From Sepiola atlantica (taxonomy: Eukaryota; Mollusca; Cephalopoda; Sepiida; Sepiolidae), in contig OY744520.1 in assembly GCA_963556195.1 (NCBI GenBank), positions 3,333,501-3,397,500 of the forward strand: a DNA stretch of 64,000 nt, in the 5' to 3' direction. Position numbers and translations under genes: made by a program. The notes under the pieces are model-generated. The model was not told where the DNA came from. It saw nothing but the letters and a program-made list of their open reading frames with translations, and did not search any database. Of the stretch, positions 35,139 to 47,452 are shown piece by piece. Numbering within the stretch: the first letter of the stretch is position 1; each line of letters starts with the position of its first letter.

Positions 35139-37974
35139 AAATAGTTTTAGAAAACTTTAAAACAGGCGTAAAAAAAGAAAATGATCAAATTTATACTTAA
35201 ACTGAACTTCATTGAAGCATAAACAAACCAATTAATTAAAAAAATAATTTAGTAATGTCTTATCGGTGCGTTAAATAAACATAACGGTGTTTCATGCATT
35301 TTTAATAGTAAAATTATTTAAATTGTGAAAAATCTGAAATAACAATTCATAGTTTTTAAAATAAAAACATGCAAAGCTAAATAAGGAATATTTTAAATTT
35401 TAAGTTACAATATGAACTTATTTGTTGAATTGAACATATTGTTGGTTACAGTGTAAACTTTTTAACCAGAATAAAACCCAAAACTGCAATCCTGAATTTA
35501 GCGAACGAAAAGACAATTAAATAAACAAATTCATAACACATGATCAATAATTACAAAACAATGAAAGCAAAATGCGATAAGTTTTTTAAAGGTTCATACT
35601 GAAGCTCTTAACCTACATGCCAAATGATATGAACTAGGTGTGTTCCTATGTAAATTAATCTGACTTAATTTGTTTGATTTTTCGGATTTTTTAAAAATAG
35701 TATTTACATTTTTTTTCTTTTTCAGATTAAATTGTATTTTTAATGACTTTCTTCGGAAATATTCTATATCATATACGTCATTGTTTAATCGTAAATTTCA
35801 ATTTCATTTTTGAATAACATTTTATTTCTTTCTTACAAAACACGTACCCTCCTTGAACACTTCCAATAACCCTGGCAACATTTTAAATAAAGAGTTGTTT
35901 TATCCGGTTGTTAATATTTGCCAAATAAAAATCAGTTAAAAATGAAATCCGCGAAAATTAAACAAATTAAAACAGTAGATTCATTTGCCAAGTCACCGCT
36001 TGGCAAATCGGACAAAACTAGTCTATACAATCTAGCAGTTATTTGGAGAATTACCTATGTTAATATTTCCGTTTGATATGAAAACAGATGAAACATGAAA
36101 TAAAAATGGTGAAATTCAAGCAAATAATTTCAATATAGTCAAACAATAAAGTTACCAGTGCAAAAACAAAGTAAAACCTAAAAATATTTAGATATTTGTT
36201 TGAAATTTTCTTTTACTGCTTAATTTATTATTTGTAATTTTCTTGCCACAAAATAAACTTAAAGTTCTCCAGACAATATTTGTTTCTATTATTCTGCAAT
36301 ACAGTGATCGTGATCGCGAGTCAAAATGAAAAAAAACAAACTATTTGACGAGCTCTATTAATCTCCTGGCCGTAGCAGATATGTCAACCTCGTTCGAAAA
36401 TATCTATCGCCAAATACTATGACGTCAGCAGAAGAACAATTCAATGGCAAGGCCTTCCCTTACGAAGGCCACGGTTGAGCGCGGACGCATACCATACGAT
36501 AAGTGTCTACGTTTCCAATACAAACACATCAACTTATCCTTATTACTCTGGGTTATTTTGTTTCAGGAAATACACATATTGTTATGAGGGGTCTATCTAC
36601 AGAAGCTAAGGAGGAAATAGTAATGCCGAAACAGACAATTACAATAAGTTACACTTTTGTAAAAAATAATTTTAAAAATGGACGTCATTAAACTTACAAT
36701 ATCATCTATAGATCTTCTTACAAACGGTCGGAATGTAAATCCCATTAATCGTTTCGAGTTTGTATACTTTCATTTAACGACGAAAAAGAAATGGTACGAA
36801 ATAATATTTTCAGAGCAATTATTTTAATATTAATTTACGTACGATACTGATTGACCATAACATTTATTAAATAACCATTGTTTACACTTTTTTATATTTT
36901 TTTAAAAGTTGGTTAATAAGTTTGAATATGAATAGTTAAAGATAGATAATATTTTATCAGATATTTTTTTCGGACTATCTAGATATATGTATCGACCCTC
37001 TTTCAATCAGGGATGCAACAGGTCTTTAAAATGATCTGTAGTTTTCCGTGTGATCTGAATATTAAAATCATCTTGTTCTATATTAAACGCATGGCTTCTA
37101 CATGAAGCTTAATTCATTTGTATTAAACGCTCGAAGAGAACATTTTTAGATAAATTCCACATGTGTGAGCATAACAAGTATATCTACTGATGTTATATGT
37201 CGATGTTGGTGCCTAAGATCTCGCTGATTCTCCCTCTAACGACATGTGGTGCCATAAGGAAATAGTAACTATCTACCTTTTTACCTCTAAAACAAAGTTT
37301 CAAACGCTCAGATTCCTGTCTTCCTTCAGATTAAATGAATACCCCTTTGGAGTAAACACCAATATGTCTTTCACTCCTAATCTAAAATTCGTCATCTCGA
37401 CGGGGCAGGGAGTCACCGACTGACACGCTATGCAGAGGGGTAGCACGCTTAAAAAACGGAGCCACCTGTAGGCCGAGCTGGCGGACCGTGATGCCTGTGG
37501 TAAATATCCCGGTGGCTGAGCAGTCCGTAGCCTGGTTGCATAAATGGTTACGTTACTTGCAACAATATACTTCGTTTAGTAGGAGCTATCATATAAATCG
37601 ACTGGTCAGGTCATGCCCTAGTACCTGTAAGTTCATCTCTAACTGTATCAATCAATCTTATTCTATACTAAAAGCAACACCTTATTTCCCCTTTTTATTT
37701 CCCTCCCAAATATATAATATACGGCGGTGGCTAAGTGTCAATCGTGTTGAGGACTAAGAAGATTACCACTGCCAAAGAGTAATGTATTCTAGTAGTAATG
37801 TATATACAAATATCATTCTACTTATAGGATTCTATTTGGGAATTTTACGCGGCATTAAATAACCCACAGATGAATGATATACCGAAGACGTAAGTAAACC
37901 AGATGTTAAACGGTAGGCTTACATCAAATTTATTACTCAGGCTGCTGTGAAAATATTTGGAGCATTCTATCTCA
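35139..37974. other. gene-free stretch
   Basis: No supported gene. A perfect hairpin lies at 35983-36008. The 37370-37760 patch is more GC-rich and may be part of a repeat (its 89-residue frame shows no domain). It lies just before LINE copy 2 but could not be aligned with LINE copy 1. Confidence 0.4.
35983..36008. repeat. perfect 10-bp hairpin
   Basis: ATTTGCCAAG-TCACCG-CTTGGCAAAT, a perfect stem with a 6-nt loop. It could be a protein-binding palindrome or chance. Confidence 0.6.
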
Positions 37975-39325
37975 GCTCAAGACCTCTCACAGACTTTCAC
38001 CTTTCCGACCCGCCTTCTGGATCTAGCGGACCAGCAAGCCTCACTTCTCGACCTGTTCTTGACCTCACTACCCGATGATTGTGTGGCAAATTCCCATAGC
38101 CCGCTCGAAAAACTCTGACCCGGTAGTGGTGATTATACTTATCACCTTGAAAAACTCGTCCAAAAGCTGATGAGCCGTTGTTCAAAATTACGAGAAACTA
38201 TGAGCAGGCTGATTTTGACTCGCTCAGGGATCCAATCAGCGACGCCCCATGAGGTAAAATGTTCTCACTCCTTGCTGATCAGTGTGCAAATGAGCTAAGC
38301 GAATAGGTCAAAGCAAGCATATCACGCGAAAATTCTTCAGCAAACTCAACTCTCCGCAAGGGTTCACCTCAGAATGTGCAGCTGCTATTGCTAAGAGGCA
38401 GAACGCATTCCGAAAATTCAGCCGCCATGAGACAACTACGAATGTACAGACCTTTATAGAGGCAAGAAATTATTGCAAAGTAGTGATAGCTAAAGCGAAG
38501 AGAACGTATACAGAGATAACTAAAAACACACGTTCAGGCACAGAAATTTCGTACTCGTGATTTCTGTAAAATCTAAAATGTTTTGATGAACAATACGCTA
38601 TCAAATCACACAATGTTGTTTACACGGCAACTGATGAGGCTTAACTACTTGCCAAGCGTTTCGCTTTAAACTCCACTTTGGACTCGGAAAACCAACCCTC
38701 CCTAAATTGTTATTGCGGACTGAAGCCACACTTTAGAACCTGGTCATCACTTCATCTCAGGTTAAAGTAATCATAAAAAACCTTTACACCTCTAAAACCT
38801 TTTATACCAGTAATAGTAATAAATAAATGATCTGCTGAGCTGGCCCCTGTTCTCTTCAAAATCAACAACAAATACCTTGCTGCATCTATTTTCCCTGATA
38901 TTTGGAAAAGTGTCTCTGTGGTACCAGTATAAACAAGTCTGGGGATAGAAATGCTCCTCTAAATTACCGCCCGATCAGTCGTTTCCCGATATTTCTAAAA
39001 TCTTTGAATCATTAATAATCTTCCTATAGTCCGCCAACTAGTTAATGCTTCTTACTGATCATCAATACGGATTTAGATAAGGCCGATCTACCGCAGATAT
39101 CATAACGGTCATCACTGAACGCATATGTCATACACTGGACAACGCAGGCGAAGCTAGGGCGGTAGCGCTTGATATATCAAAGGCCTTTGACAAGGTCTGG
39201 CATGAAGGAGTACTTTTAAACTCCACTCATATCGTATTACTGGACAACTATTTAATATCATTAAATCCCTTCTAACAAAAACAATGATCAAGGTCGTCAT
39301 CGATGGCCATTCATCTAATCAACAT

Positions 39326-39326
<1 letters not shown>
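37975..39326 (+). pseudogene. LINE copy 2 (same family as 4800-8440), truncated at both ends
   Basis: It aligns with about 6045-7405 of copy 1: the end of the endonuclease, the linker (GACGCCCCATGAGG), and the reverse transcriptase including ACCGCCCGATCAGTCG and TTGATATATCAAAGGCCTTT (D-I-S-K-A-F). There are many stops and indels. It ends abruptly in CATCTAATCAACATGACATA, exactly where a (TA)n array begins. In copy 1 the same point reads AACATGACATAAATGCTGG, so the catalytic FADD part is lost here. Confidence 0.8.
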
Positions 39327-39394
<68 letters not shown>

Positions 39395-39406
39395 ATATAT
39401 GTATAT
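39327..39406. repeat. (TA)n array, left of the hAT element
   Basis: A pure TA run followed by a few TATG units; the last 8 bp (ATGTATAT) form the target duplication of the hAT element. Confidence 0.95.
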
Positions 39407-42400
39407 TAGACCTCTTCAAAATTGACCTTTTTCTTCAAACATATGGAAACTGCTATTATTCCCATTCGCCAAGGTCTAAATACGCTAAATATACCAGTTA
39501 TTGTGATCTTGGACCCTGGCTCTGCCTTCCTCAAGAGCCATGTAATTTTATTGTTGACGTTTTTCAAAAAACGCTGCAAAATATGGGATATTATGTCCTT
39601 ATTTTGATTGTAGCCTTCCAGAGGTTGATGCTATAGCATTGAAAGTGGTACCCGATGAAAGCTAGTGACATTTTCTTGCATATGGTAGTAAGCACAATAA
39701 AACACATGTACACCTGTGTAAATTCTAACTAATTTTAATGCACAAACAGCTGGGACACTACAAAAAATCAGTTTGGTAGTATGATAGCACTGCACTGACA
39801 CATATATTGCATCAGAAACTGTCAGATAGAATGTTACTAATACATGTATTATCACTTGTTCAATGTGGCTTTTTTGAAACTGTCAAATTCTTTCCTGTGG
39901 TATTCCACAACTTGTAGTAAGCAGCTTCTTTGCTCTGGGTCACTTGTAATCTGAGTTGCAAAGTCACTCATTAGTTTCACACCTCTCTCAGCCACATCAT
40001 TAGTCACTTTCACTGACCTCACAAACTTCTGTGCATTCCTGTAGCTGTCATTGTCTTCCCAGGTGTCAGCAGGAGCAGTGAGCCAGTCACATTTCACTCG
40101 AAGAGCATCAAACAGAAAGTGAGACTCTGGCCCTACCAGGTCTGTGAGAACTGTAGCTGCATTGATGACAGGAAACACTGGCTTGCCTTTCCTGTAACTC
40201 TCAGGTTTCTCTGTTTCTGACAGCTTGACTGCGAGCTTCTCTTTTGCAGACTTGGTCATGCTGGCATGTGAACTGAACAAGGTGAATGGCACTAGTTCCT
40301 GGGTCAGATACCAGCGGTGGTTGTTCATTTTCTTGAGAACAGAGGTTGCCAGTTCATAGTCATACTGCTTGTATTGCAACATGTTCTTCATAAGCTGGAG
40401 GTCATGGATAGGTGCATCAGCTGCAGATGTGGTGGTCACCCAGTGGCTGGTGTAGAAAAGGTCAGGAACTTGTTCATCCTCTCCAGCTTGAAGATAGTGT
40501 CCGTGTTGTATTTTAGTTCCTTGGAAAACATGAGAATCTTCATACAGTAAATGTTCCTGGCCATCAAGCGGGCTTGGTGAATGGCACCTGGCTTGGCCCA
40601 GTGGATACATCGAGGAGGTTCCTCACCAAGCAGGATCAGGCACAGCTCTGCCACCTCTCTGTAATCTGCCCTCGGACTTGCTTCCTCAAGGAAATTGCTT
40701 AAGACTGCAATTGTGCTTGTCTTCTTCTGTTTCAAGTCTTGTTCAACTAGGCCCAGAACTCTTGGGCAGTCCTTAACCAACTTGTCCCACTTCTCATTCA
40801 CATTGCTGAACATTGGGGTGTCAGGACCCTTGACCTTGCTGAACACAGCCTCCCATACACTTCCAATTATTATCTCTGCTATGTGATGGCGACAAGCGAA
40901 GTAGAATACCTTTTTGGCTAGTGTTTCTTGAATGAGCTTTGCTGCACCCTTGTTGCTGCCACTGTTGCTTGCTGTGGTATCAAATACCAAGCCTACAATG
41001 TTGTCTGTGAGACCCCATGCTTCTATCAGTTCCAATGTAGCATTACACTGTTGAATTCCTGTGGAACTTTCTATGAAGGGCACACCAAGCAGCTTCCCTT
41101 CTTCATACTGTGGAGTACCAGAGACGAGCACTGCAAGACTTTCCACTGGGTATCTTTCACCAGGAACATCCCGTAGAAGTTTTTCATCCCAGTGTAGTGT
41201 GCAGTAATCTGGCGGACTTTCCTTGAAGTTATTCATGTAACTTTGGCACACGATATGACGAGTGTTTATCCTATTTCGTCTTGTAGTAGAGGCTGATATA
41301 ACAAAGTCATCAAGATCTGCGCCTCCTGCCTTCAACACTGCAGACACCATGGCTGTAGTCTGGTTGTCAGAGAGTGACAACCGATCTGCAGTGCTACAAA
41401 TCTCTTCACTGGGCATAACTGAGTGTGGAAAGTGTAAGGTTATCGTACTTGGTTTTGATTAACAGCTTGGTGTTGTCTCAGTGTATTCTGAACCCTCACT
41501 AGTACCAGAGCCTTGACTGTTCTCTGGGTCTTCATCACTTGAAATTTTCCCAACTTTTGCTGCTGCAGCAGTCACTGATGATAACATTCTCTCTTCTCTT
41601 TCTTCTCAGAAGTTTTGCTCTCTAGACTTCTTCTCAAACACCTTATCATGACCTGACATGTGTGCCAGGCGAGTTGTCTGTTGGTCCAAGAAGAAATTGA
41701 CGCCCTCTTCCTTGGTCTCCTTTGTGAGCAGCCTGTTGCTTCTTATCTCCTCCACAACATCCTTTGCTCTAATATCAAATAACTTGTCTAAGTCCTTCAG
41801 AAAGTTAGCTCGTTTCTCTTCCTCTGGTTTGTTATTTCTTCCCTTGTTTTTAACAATTTTCCTGTACTTTTCATGGAGGATCATGAAACGGTTGACTGCA
41901 TTTGGTCTAGTTAGTGTTTTAATCCTTGCCATATTCCAGAATGGCAAAACGACATCCACTGTATCATGGGCTAAAGACCTATTGTCACTGTTGGGATTAT
42001 CATACCTCAAATGCAGGAAATACTGGGACACCTGGCGATTAGTAGGAAGTTGAGAGCATCTGATACTGGAGCTGGGTTGTCCAATGAGACACACATCACT
42101 GAATGACCTTGTGGCAGGAGTTGCCACCTTTCTTCTCTTTTCAGTCGGTTCATCCCGTTCACTTGTATCGCTGACCACTTTCCAACAGCATAGTTGTCTT
42201 CCAGATGCCATGTTGTCAGCAGTTCACAAATCTTAACAAATCAGCTTTAACTTACAATCTGAAATGAAGAGATAAAACATACTTAGTGATAATAAATTAT
42301 ATACATGCATTAAGAGTAACATTTTTGAGATAAAGTTATGTATTATATGATGGCATCCTTTCCAAGCATAAAAAATATATATGTTTGTGCATTAAAATTA

Positions 42401-42712
42401 ATTAAAATTAACACAGGTGTTCATGTGTTTACTACTATATGCAAGAAAATGTTATTAGCTTTCATTTGCTACCGCTTTCAATGCTATAGCATAAACCTCT
42501 GGAATGCTACAATGAAAATAGGGACATAATATCCCAAATTTTGCAGCGTTTTTTAAAAACGTCAACAATAAAATTACATGGCTCTTGAGGGAGGCATAGC
42601 CAAGGCCCAATATCACAATAACTGGTATATTTAGCGTATTTAGACCTTGGAGAATGGGAATAATATCAGTTTCCATATGTTTGAAGAAAAAGGTCAATTT
42701 TGAAGAGGGCTA
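39407..42712 (-). mobile_element. hAT-superfamily DNA transposon with long inverted repeats
   Basis: A 3.3-kb element. The terminal inverted repeats are about 335 bp (39407-39748 and 42382-42712), beginning TAGACCTCTTCAAAATTGAC and, reverse complemented, TAGCCCTCTTCAAAATTGAC, highly similar throughout. The flanks are identical 8-mers ATGTATAT (39399-39406 and 42713-42720), as for hAT, though the TA-rich flank weakens this evidence. It encodes one transposase-like gene on the minus strand. The element sits inside a microsatellite that itself follows LINE copy 2, so it is younger than both. Confidence 0.82.
39852..42211 (-). pseudogene. hAT-like transposase, nearly intact
   Basis: About 785 codons from ATG 42211. 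The first section (42211-41606) is basic and DNA-binding-like. An in-frame TGA and an in-frame TAA (the latter near 41460) precede the middle section (41416-40436); both could derive from C-to-T changes. A one-base slip in the T-run near 40455 links the middle to the last section (to 39852). An RNase H-like core is suggested by HWDEKL (about residue 342), VFDTTASNSG (about 411), CRHHIAE (about 440-446) and NDVAERGVKL (Glu about 741). The gap of about 330 residues before the last acid fits the helical insertion of hAT transposases. TASN and C-x-x-H resemble hAT motifs. Only three lesions: recently inactivated or a strain allele. Confidence 0.75.
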
Positions 42713-43109
42713 ATGTATATATATGTATATATATGTACATTTATATATATATGTACATTTATATATATATATATATATGTATATATATGTATATATATGT
42801 ACATTTATATATATTTATATATATATATTTATATTTATGTATATATGTACATTTATATATATGTATATATATGTATATATATTTATATATATTTATATAT
42901 ATGTATATATATGTATATATATTGATATATATGTATATATATGTACATTTATATATATGTATATATATGTATATATATGTATATATATGTATATATATGT
43001 ACGTTTATATATATATATATGTATATATATGTATATATATGTATATATATGTATATATATGTACGTTTATATATATATATATATGTATATATGTGTATAT
43101 ATATGTACA

Positions 43110-43150
<41 letters not shown>

Positions 43151-43357
43151 GTATGTATAAATATGTAGATGTATATATAGAGATGTATATATTTATATAT
43201 ATATGTATGTGTGTATATAGAGAGTGATCTGTATATATATATATATATATATATATACAAATAAATATGTGTGTATATAGAGAAACATGTTTCTATCTAT
43301 ATATATATAAATATACATATATATATATGGAGAGAGAGTGTGAGAGAGATGTATATG

Positions 43358-43391
<34 letters not shown>

Positions 43392-43410
43392 GAAATATGT
43401 ATATATATAC

Positions 43411-43471
<61 letters not shown>
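42713..43471. repeat. TATG/TA-rich complex microsatellite
   Basis: About 760 bp of TATATATG, TATATATGTACATT and pure TA units in irregular higher-order order. All three forward frames are open for long distances but code only Tyr/Ile/Met/Val repeats and are not genes. Confidence 0.93.
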
Positions 43472-43474
<3 letters not shown>

Positions 43475-43709
43475 GGTGTCTCAAAAAAATGTGCTCACTC
43501 TTAGAATGACGAGAAAACCTTTATTTACCTTGGTGCGCGTTATCAGCTTTGTTTTAACAATAATGGTCATCAGTTTGAACATTTGCGAACATGATTCTTC
43601 AATTGCATCTGTCTCATGTATTCGATGCTATTTCATTTCACTCTATGTTCATAAATAAAAGAGTTCTCGTCATTTTACGAGTGAGTACATTTATTTGAGA
43701 CACCCTGTA
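43472..43709. mobile_element. 238-bp Tc1/mariner-type MITE
   Basis: Inverted ends of about 44 bp: CAGGGTGTCTCAAAAAAATG on the left and CAGGGTGTCTCAAATAAATG on the right (reverse complement), continuing to ATGACGAGAA on both sides. TA dinucleotides flank each end within the TA array. No transposase. Confidence 0.85.
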
Positions 43710-43959
43710 TATATATATATATTCTATCTTATCTTCCACGCCGTTTCCGTTTTTCAGTTGCTATTATTATTTCACAAAAACAAAATCGTATTATATTTTA
43801 CATTGTTCTGATGTCTGCTAAAAATTACATTTGAAGCTATTATTTTCTACTTTTTAATATATTAATTAGTTCAGGTAAAGAGCCGGTGTTTCGTAGTTAT
43901 TTATAATTTGAAAGAGTGTGTTTTAACATAATTTAAGTCAGATCAAGCTAGCACCATCA

Positions 43960-44300
43960 ATATTTTATTAATAACTAGCTTGACTCGTCCCGCAGCGTTG
44001 CACCAGAGAGATAAAAAAAATGAATACAAATTTGTCTATATTAAATATAACGTTAATAGGTCACATCGGAATGATATTCACACTAATAAAAGTACTACAT
44101 ATTACATTGATTACTTTTCAAATGACTATGTTATTCTTTTTTAAATCCGGCCCATAGTCTTCTAGTTCGCCTCCCTCGTATGAAAAAGTTTTACAATGTA
44201 AGTAAATAACATTAAGAAAACAAATGTGAGACGAATGGGATCGAACCATAAACCTGTCGGTCTTGGATCTACGCTGCTAATGTTTCGGATACGAAAGCGA
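43960..44300. mobile_element. retroposon remnant with tRNA-like segment
   Basis: CTAGCTTGACTCGTCCCGCA followed by GCGTTGCA resembles ends of RTE-type or related retroposons. A minus-strand tRNA-like piece with a B-box-like GGTTCGATCCC lies at 44226-44270. Another piece with CAGCGTTG is at 63320-63345. Exact limits and family are unresolved. Confidence 0.35.
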
Positions 44301-46163
44301 GTAGCAACACTAAGAAAAAATAGAGTGTTTAAACGAAGCCAGTCAGTAGCTGACGTGCGTGTTAGCGTACGATCCGCAGTCAGGCGGATTAATGTAGGGT
44401 CTACCAGTCAAATCTTTTGGGGAATTTATATACCAAGAAATTGTTTTTTTGGTTTTGCAATTTTGGAATGTTATGCATGTTAAAAGTTTGGAAATCAGAA
44501 CATTTACACTTTATATATATTCTCGAGGATATTGGCGTATAGTGACTTAATTTGGAAATCGAAGTATTGACAAAATTGTAGCCGCCATATTCAAACATAT
44601 GCAAAAAGACTGCAAAAAAATCTGATCGTCAATATCATTCTCTAAAAACAGGAATAACTATAGGGAGAAATAACGTAAACCGATACTCTCAAAATTCAGA
44701 GGAATTAGCAATGGCGCCGATTTAATGTGTGCGTAATGTTTTGTATTATGTAGTAAATTAATAGCAAACAAATAGGAAATAATAAAGGACAGTGTTTTGA
44801 AAAGTTGAGAGTTTTTAAAATTTATTCCCGGTGTCGTAAAGTGGAGTGTCAGTACTTAAGTATTAGGGGAAAACGCTTCTGCTACCACTTATATTGAGTA
44901 TGTTTTTAGGAGAGTAGAAGATTGTGGGCCAAAAGTAATATTTATTGTTAGCTGGACAAAAATAATAACACCTATACTAAAACGCGCTCGAATGAATGAG
45001 CGTAATATAGTGGTGCGTGTAGTAGTTTGTGATGCATGTGGTTATTTTCCTATTCTTCAAGAAAGTAAGGAGGAAGAATCGTCTAAACTGTATATATTAG
45101 ATAAGAAGCTAATATCCGAACTTGCAGTGTCGTATGAGAAAATGTTCTATTTGTTATAAGTATGAAGTAAATTATTATTATGTATATAGAATCTATTGGA
45201 AATCTTTTAAAGTTTTCTGGATTTCACTTTAAGCATAAATAGAACTTCACGGCGTCTCTTTGTTATATTATGAGAGACGCTATATACCTGAAAGCGTGTA
45301 GGCCCACTAGTTTTTGATTGTGGGAGGGGTGAACTTTGTGCGAGATAAGTCCAGGTCGAAATGACATCCATTTTGGGACACATAGATTTGTTCTCAGAAT
45401 GAACAATCCCAAGAAGTTATAACAACCGGTGAAACCTGGTTGACTTCAAAAGTTGAGATTCAATAAAGGTCAGGCGAGCTCTGGTTATGATTTGTATGAA
45501 AAAAACAAAGGACGGTGACGTCACTTGCTGTTGTCGAAAACGGGAAATGAAATGAGTCCGTCATGGGCGCTCAAAGCGACAAAATCGTCGTGAGAGAAAG
45601 ACAAATAAGTTAAGACTGCGTCTCTAAAAATGAGACAGACGATCGACATCTCACCCCGTCTACACAATTTAGACGTTAGCAGATAAGACAAGAAGAAAAG
45701 AAGAAGCAACATTAGATGACCACTCTCTCCCGAGTAAAAGAATATTCAGACGAATAAATCGTTCACGACCCTCTTGGAACGTCCTCGGAGTTCTTTCTTT
45801 CCCGTTGGGAGAGTTTTCCGTTTCAGGGGGCCGATGCTCCACGCCAGCAAACGGGAGGCAACTAGACAAAGGAAGAAACACTCACGGCAGAACTATCAAC
45901 GATGAAGAGATCCGGCCAAGGTAATTAATTGGGACCGGTATATAACATTTTGATGTTCTAATTTCTGCAAATTTCGTCATAAATAGGAATAGCTTTTATA
46001 ACATGAATCGTTTAATATTGTCATTTGATCTTGCTCAGTACAATATAACAGAGAATTATACAGTACCTCCGCTTATAAATTTCTATGAAGCAATAATAAA
46101 ATAACGACATAGTTTTGCATAAATAAATATGATTAAGGTGTCTGTTTACATCAAAAGCATCTA
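44301..46163. other. unassigned segment with CRE site and possible first exon
   Basis: Mostly featureless. TGACGTCA, a perfect CRE palindrome, lies at 45516-45523. The region to about 45930 is GC-richer, and ATGAAGAGATCCGGCCAAG followed by GTAATT (about 45901-45925) has the form of a short first coding exon with a splice donor. No downstream exon was recognised, so this is only a suggestion. Confidence 0.25.
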
Positions 46164-47450
46164 CGAAGGTGTGTTCAATAAGTAATGCCCCTTACACACT
46201 TCCAGTTGTTTAATCTAGATTAAATTTCGCATGTGTAATGATGTATATGTGTATGGGTCATATAAAAAACAGCTCTGAACTAATTGTGGTTTCTGATTAA
46301 CAGGTGTGTGAACTGAGTCAGGTGTGAAATGGAGCCAGTTGAGTGTCGCGCGGTGATCCGTTTTTTGTATTTGAAACGACACACACTAAAGGAGACATTT
46401 GATGAAATGAAAGAAACTGATGTTAATTATGACCCATCATATTACCTTGTAACACGCTGGCATGGTGGATTCAAACGTCGCCGGAAGTCCGTGGAACTAG
46501 CTCCCATACCTAGTCGTACCTCTTCTGCCATTGATGAGGCATATATCCGTCAAGTTGAGGCTGCTATTTTGGAAGATTGACGCCTTACTATTCGCCAAAT
46601 AGCCCAAAAAATCAAGATTAGTACAGGTGCTGTGGAAACTATATCATTCATTACTATTTGAATATGCATACGGTGTCTGCCAGATGGATTCCCTGGTTGC
46701 CCACACCTTTCCAGAAGCAAGAACGCGTCGAGTGGTCGAGGATGAATTTTAAAATGCGCCAAGAATGAGTCTTTTTACAAAAGACTGATTACACAGGATG
46801 ACACTTGGGTCCATCACTCTGATCCAGAGACCAAAGCCCAGTCAATGTAGTGGAAGCACTTGGACTCACCCCCTCCTAAGTAGGCAAGGGTGCAGCCCTC
46901 CGCTGGCAAGGTCATGCTCACAGTCTTCTGGGGCCAGTACAGAGTAGTGATTGAAGATATCCTGGCAAAGGGTACCACAATTATAGGAACCTATTACGCT
47001 TCACTTTTGATTGATTTAAGAGAAGCTATCAAAATCAAGAGGCGGGGCTAGATCAACAAATTATCTTCCTCCTGCAGGACAACGCTCCGGCCCACAACTC
47101 GCATGTTGCCAGATCAGAAGCACGGACGTGTGGCTATTAACTCCTCCACCACTTCCCTTACTCTCCTGACCTTGCACCCTCTGACTTTCATCTATTCTCA
47201 GCCATGAAGTTGTTTTTCAAAGGAAAGCATTTTCCAGATGATGCAGTCTTGGTTTCTGAAGTTTCGACGTGGTTGGAGGACCACCCTGGGGTGTTCTATA
47301 AAAACAGTGTCCAGAGCTGCATCAACTGATGGGAGAAATGCATAACTCTGGGTTGTTCTTATGTAGAAACAGAATAATAACTATGCCAAGTTTCATTAAT
47401 CTACTGCTATGGAAAATGGGTCAGAGGCATTACTTATTGAAAAACCCTCG
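46164..47450 (+). mobile_element. mariner transposon
   Basis: 1287 bp flanked by TA (46162-46163 and 47451-47452). The ends are CGAAGGTGTGTTCAATAAGT and, reverse complemented, CGAGGGTTTTTCAATAAGTA, sharing TTCAATAAGTAATGCC. Length, TA target and encoded transposase all fit mariner. Confidence 0.9.
46329..47377 (+). pseudogene. mariner DD34D transposase, broken
   Basis: The start MEPVECRAVIRFLYLKRHT opens the N-terminal helix-turn-helix region. A TGA at 46578 interrupts before RLTIRQIAQKIKISTGAVE. The catalytic part shows DDTWVHHSDPETKAQS, PSAGKVMLTVFWG, a damaged DNAPAH block and FPYSPDLAPSDFHLF, giving the D, D and D of the mariner triad. Several stops and frameshifts, plus an internal deletion near 46640-46680, make it inactive. 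The frame closes with TAA at 47375-47377. Confidence 0.85.
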
Positions 47451-47452
47451 TA

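Noticed and set aside
41658..42053. 131-residue plus-strand frame
   Set aside because: Antisense shadow of the hAT transposase reading frame.
42713..43471. A CRISPR-like or satellite array
   Set aside because: Units are short TA/TATG repeats without unique spacers; a complex microsatellite explains it, and the sequence is eukaryotic.
42700..43504. Long open frames of Tyr-Ile-Met repeats (up to 175 residues) in the TATG array
   Set aside because: They are translations of a dinucleotide-like repeat without stop codons in several frames; no coding constraint.
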